This document shows, in pieces, positions 62,922-64,000 of a stretch of DNA of 64,000 bases. The position numbers were made by a program, and so were the translations under genes. The notes under the pieces are model-generated. The model ran no database searches, had not been told where the DNA came from, and saw only the letters and a program-made list of their open reading frames with translations. Numbering within the stretch: position 1 is the stretch's first letter; every line of letters starts with the position of its first letter. Origin of the DNA: Bog-473 sp963783245 (GTDB lineage Bacteria > Actinomycetota > Acidimicrobiia > Acidimicrobiales > RAAP-2); the NCBI GenBank assembly GCA_963783245.1, contig CAWAMS010000004.1:310001-374000 (forward strand), written 5' to 3'.

Positions 62922-63297
62922 AATGCTCTCCTTCTGTGGGATTGAGTACCGACCCCCTTCCGACATTTGAGTCGGCGTCGCGGATCGTACCCCCGTTGCA
63001 TTGCGAATGCTCAGGCATCCCAGCCACCTCCAGGGCTGGTCGTGGGGCATCTCATTGGACTGGTCGGGTCCGAGGTCTCGGACCTCCATGCGCTAGGCAT
63101 CAGCATCGTCCTGGGCCCCCCGCCAAAGGCTTCCGCAGTTGGATCTCGGTGCGCGCCTCGGCGCCCAGGTCGTGTGAAACGGTCAGGGATATTGGCAGTA
63201 CGTGGTTACTGGGTGTGGATTGCAGGCGGACAAATAGTCTCCGTGCGTCCGTGCGTCCGTGCGTCCGGCGCTGCAGCAGGGAAGCGGCTAGGCCGCC
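62922..63297. other. non-coding region before the HNH gene
   Basis: About 375 bases with no supported gene; long apparent reading frames here have no family-like segments. It contains the eight-base repeat at 63241-63264. Confidence 0.4.
63241..63264. repeat. eight-base tandem repeat (ccgtgcgt) near the HNH gene end
   Basis: Three exact copies followed by ccggcg, 34 bases beyond the stop codon of the minus-strand HNH gene. Confidence 0.75.
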
Positions 63298-64000
63298 CTA
63301 GGGGCCACCCTCGTCGTCGGGCCCGTCGTCGGCTTCGTGGCCGCCGCCCCCGTCCCTCTCGCCGCCACCCCCGGTACCGTCCCCGCCACACTCATCGTCG
63401 CCTCCGTCGTCGCCTCCTTGGTTGCGGAGCCGGTTGTGAAAGCCACAGTGGACCCGCCCGTTCTCCTGGGTGGTCTCGCCCCCCTTGGCGTAGGGGATGA
63501 CGTGGTCGATCTGGCAGCGCTCGGCGGGGGCCTCGCAAAAGGGGTGGGTGCAGCACTGGTCGCGCACTTCAATGGCCCGGCGGGTCGCCCCGGTGAAGAA
63601 GCGGGCCGTCGTGGAGCACTCGATCCGGGCCCGGGGCGAAAAGACGATGCGTTCGAAGTCCGCCCCCTTCAACCAGGGCAACAGCGCACCGGGGCTGACG
63701 ATGGGCCCCCCTTCGATCCGGCTGATGCGCCCATGGAGGGCCTCATAACCCACCAAGACGCTGAAGAGGGGCTCGGCACGCCGGTCCGTCGCGTTGGCCC
63801 CCTTGGAGCGCACCGCCATCTCGACCAGGGCGTCGGCGCGACGCTGCGCCGGGGTGTTGGCCAGCTCACCCACCTTGGGGTCACGCCCGAGGGCCTCTTT
63901 GGCCGCCGCCCACTCGGCCTCGAAGAGGTCCTGTTCGATCCGGGCGAACTCGTTCGCCACGATGGCCCCTGAGACCGGGTCGAGGTTGGCGCCCAAGAGG
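63298..64000 (-). CDS. DUF222/HNH endonuclease-like protein (partial, C-terminal part)
   Basis: About 234 codons, running off the window edge. GANLDPVSGAIVANEFARIE and DALVEMAVRSKG belong to the DUF222 (13E12-type) region. The HNH nuclease motif is CTHPFCEAPAERCQIDHVIP followed by the central Asn in TTQENGR and the last His in VHCGFHNRLRN. The tail of about 35 residues is Gly/Asp-rich. These proteins are abundant in actinobacteria, often in several copies, with unclear biological roles. The N-terminus lies outside. Confidence 0.9.
   Translation of the reverse strand, partial: LLGANLDPVSGAIVANEFARIEQDLFEAEWAAAKEALGRDPKVGELANTPAQRRADALVEMAVRSKGANATDRRAEPLFSVLVGYEALHGRISRIEGGPIVSPGALLPWLKGADFERIVFSPRARIECSTTARFFTGATRRAIEVRDQCCTHPFCEAPAERCQIDHVIPYAKGGETTQENGRVHCGFHNRLRNQGGDDGGDDECGGDGTGGGGERDGGGGHEADDGPDDEGGP

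Noticed and set aside
62928..63500. Plus-strand frames between the DUF3303-like and HNH genes
   Set aside because: Arg-rich, no motifs, and overlapping the antisense of the HNH gene.

Overview
The window is strongly GC-rich, with many GTG starts, Shine-Dalgarno-led operons and frequent ATGA/GTGA stop-start overlaps. The family content (a fused LivH-LivM-LivG transporter, a mycofactocin-type SDR, many acyl-CoA dehydrogenases, CoA ligases and class III CoA-transferases, and a DUF222/HNH protein) points to an actinomycete, most likely class Acidimicrobiia. That taxonomic call is an inference from family content. I see no rRNA, tRNA, CRISPR array, transposase or integrase.

Layout. 0.1-3.7 kb: a branched-chain amino-acid/amide-type ABC transporter (LivHMG fusion plus LivF). 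4.0-9.8 kb: acyl-CoA dehydrogenase pair, enoyl-CoA hydratase, GSAM-like aminotransferase and CoA ligase. 9.9-14.6 kb (minus): SnoaL-like protein, VOC protein, two SDRs and a CoA ligase. 14.7-21.5 kb: two MaoC-type proteins, a second SnoaL-like protein, a ferredoxin plus two-subunit 2-oxoacid:ferredoxin oxidoreductase, CoA ligase and 2-hydroxyacid dehydrogenase. 21.3-31.8 kb: SDR, E1 alpha/beta 2-oxoacid dehydrogenase with a free lipoyl domain, FAH-family protein, amidohydrolase, malate synthase G, enoyl-CoA hydratase, CaiB and a cyclase-family hydrolase. 31.8-38.0 kb: dienelactone hydrolase, hotdog thioesterase, three enoyl-CoA hydratases, CoA ligase and a small conserved protein. 38.1-41.1 kb: a tandem pair of aldehyde dehydrogenases. 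41.2-48.9 kb: an oxygenase island (2Fe-2S ferredoxin, SDR, Rieske oxygenase, cupin, 3Fe-4S ferredoxin, P450, mycofactocin-type SDR, second P450). 48.9-56.7 kb: CaiB, SDR, acyl-CoA dehydrogenase, ferredoxin, thiolase, VOC, double-hotdog thioesterase and dienelactone hydrolase. 56.9-62.9 kb: TetR regulator, two sugar-isomerase-like proteins, aldehyde dehydrogenase, amidohydrolase and a DUF3303-like protein. The window ends inside a DUF222/HNH gene.

Taken together this is a catabolic region: import, oxygenation (P450, Rieske), alcohol/aldehyde oxidation (SDR, ALDH), CoA activation or transfer, beta-oxidation-like steps, 2-oxoacid decarboxylation, and glyoxylate entry through malate synthase. Terpenoid, steroid-like or other alicyclic substrates would fit, but the sequence does not name the substrate.

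Two features stand out beyond gene content. First, many genes between about 8.7 and 29.7 kb, and a few later ones, carry single-base frameshifts that are mostly one extra base, while their encoded families stay readable across frames; malate synthase G has about a dozen. The transporter, the 29.7-37.6 kb genes and the 38-50 kb genes are nearly free of them. Second, at least a dozen gene ends carry short tandem repeats (6-20 base units), each array with its own sequence, often overlapping a stop codon and sometimes folding into serial hairpins.
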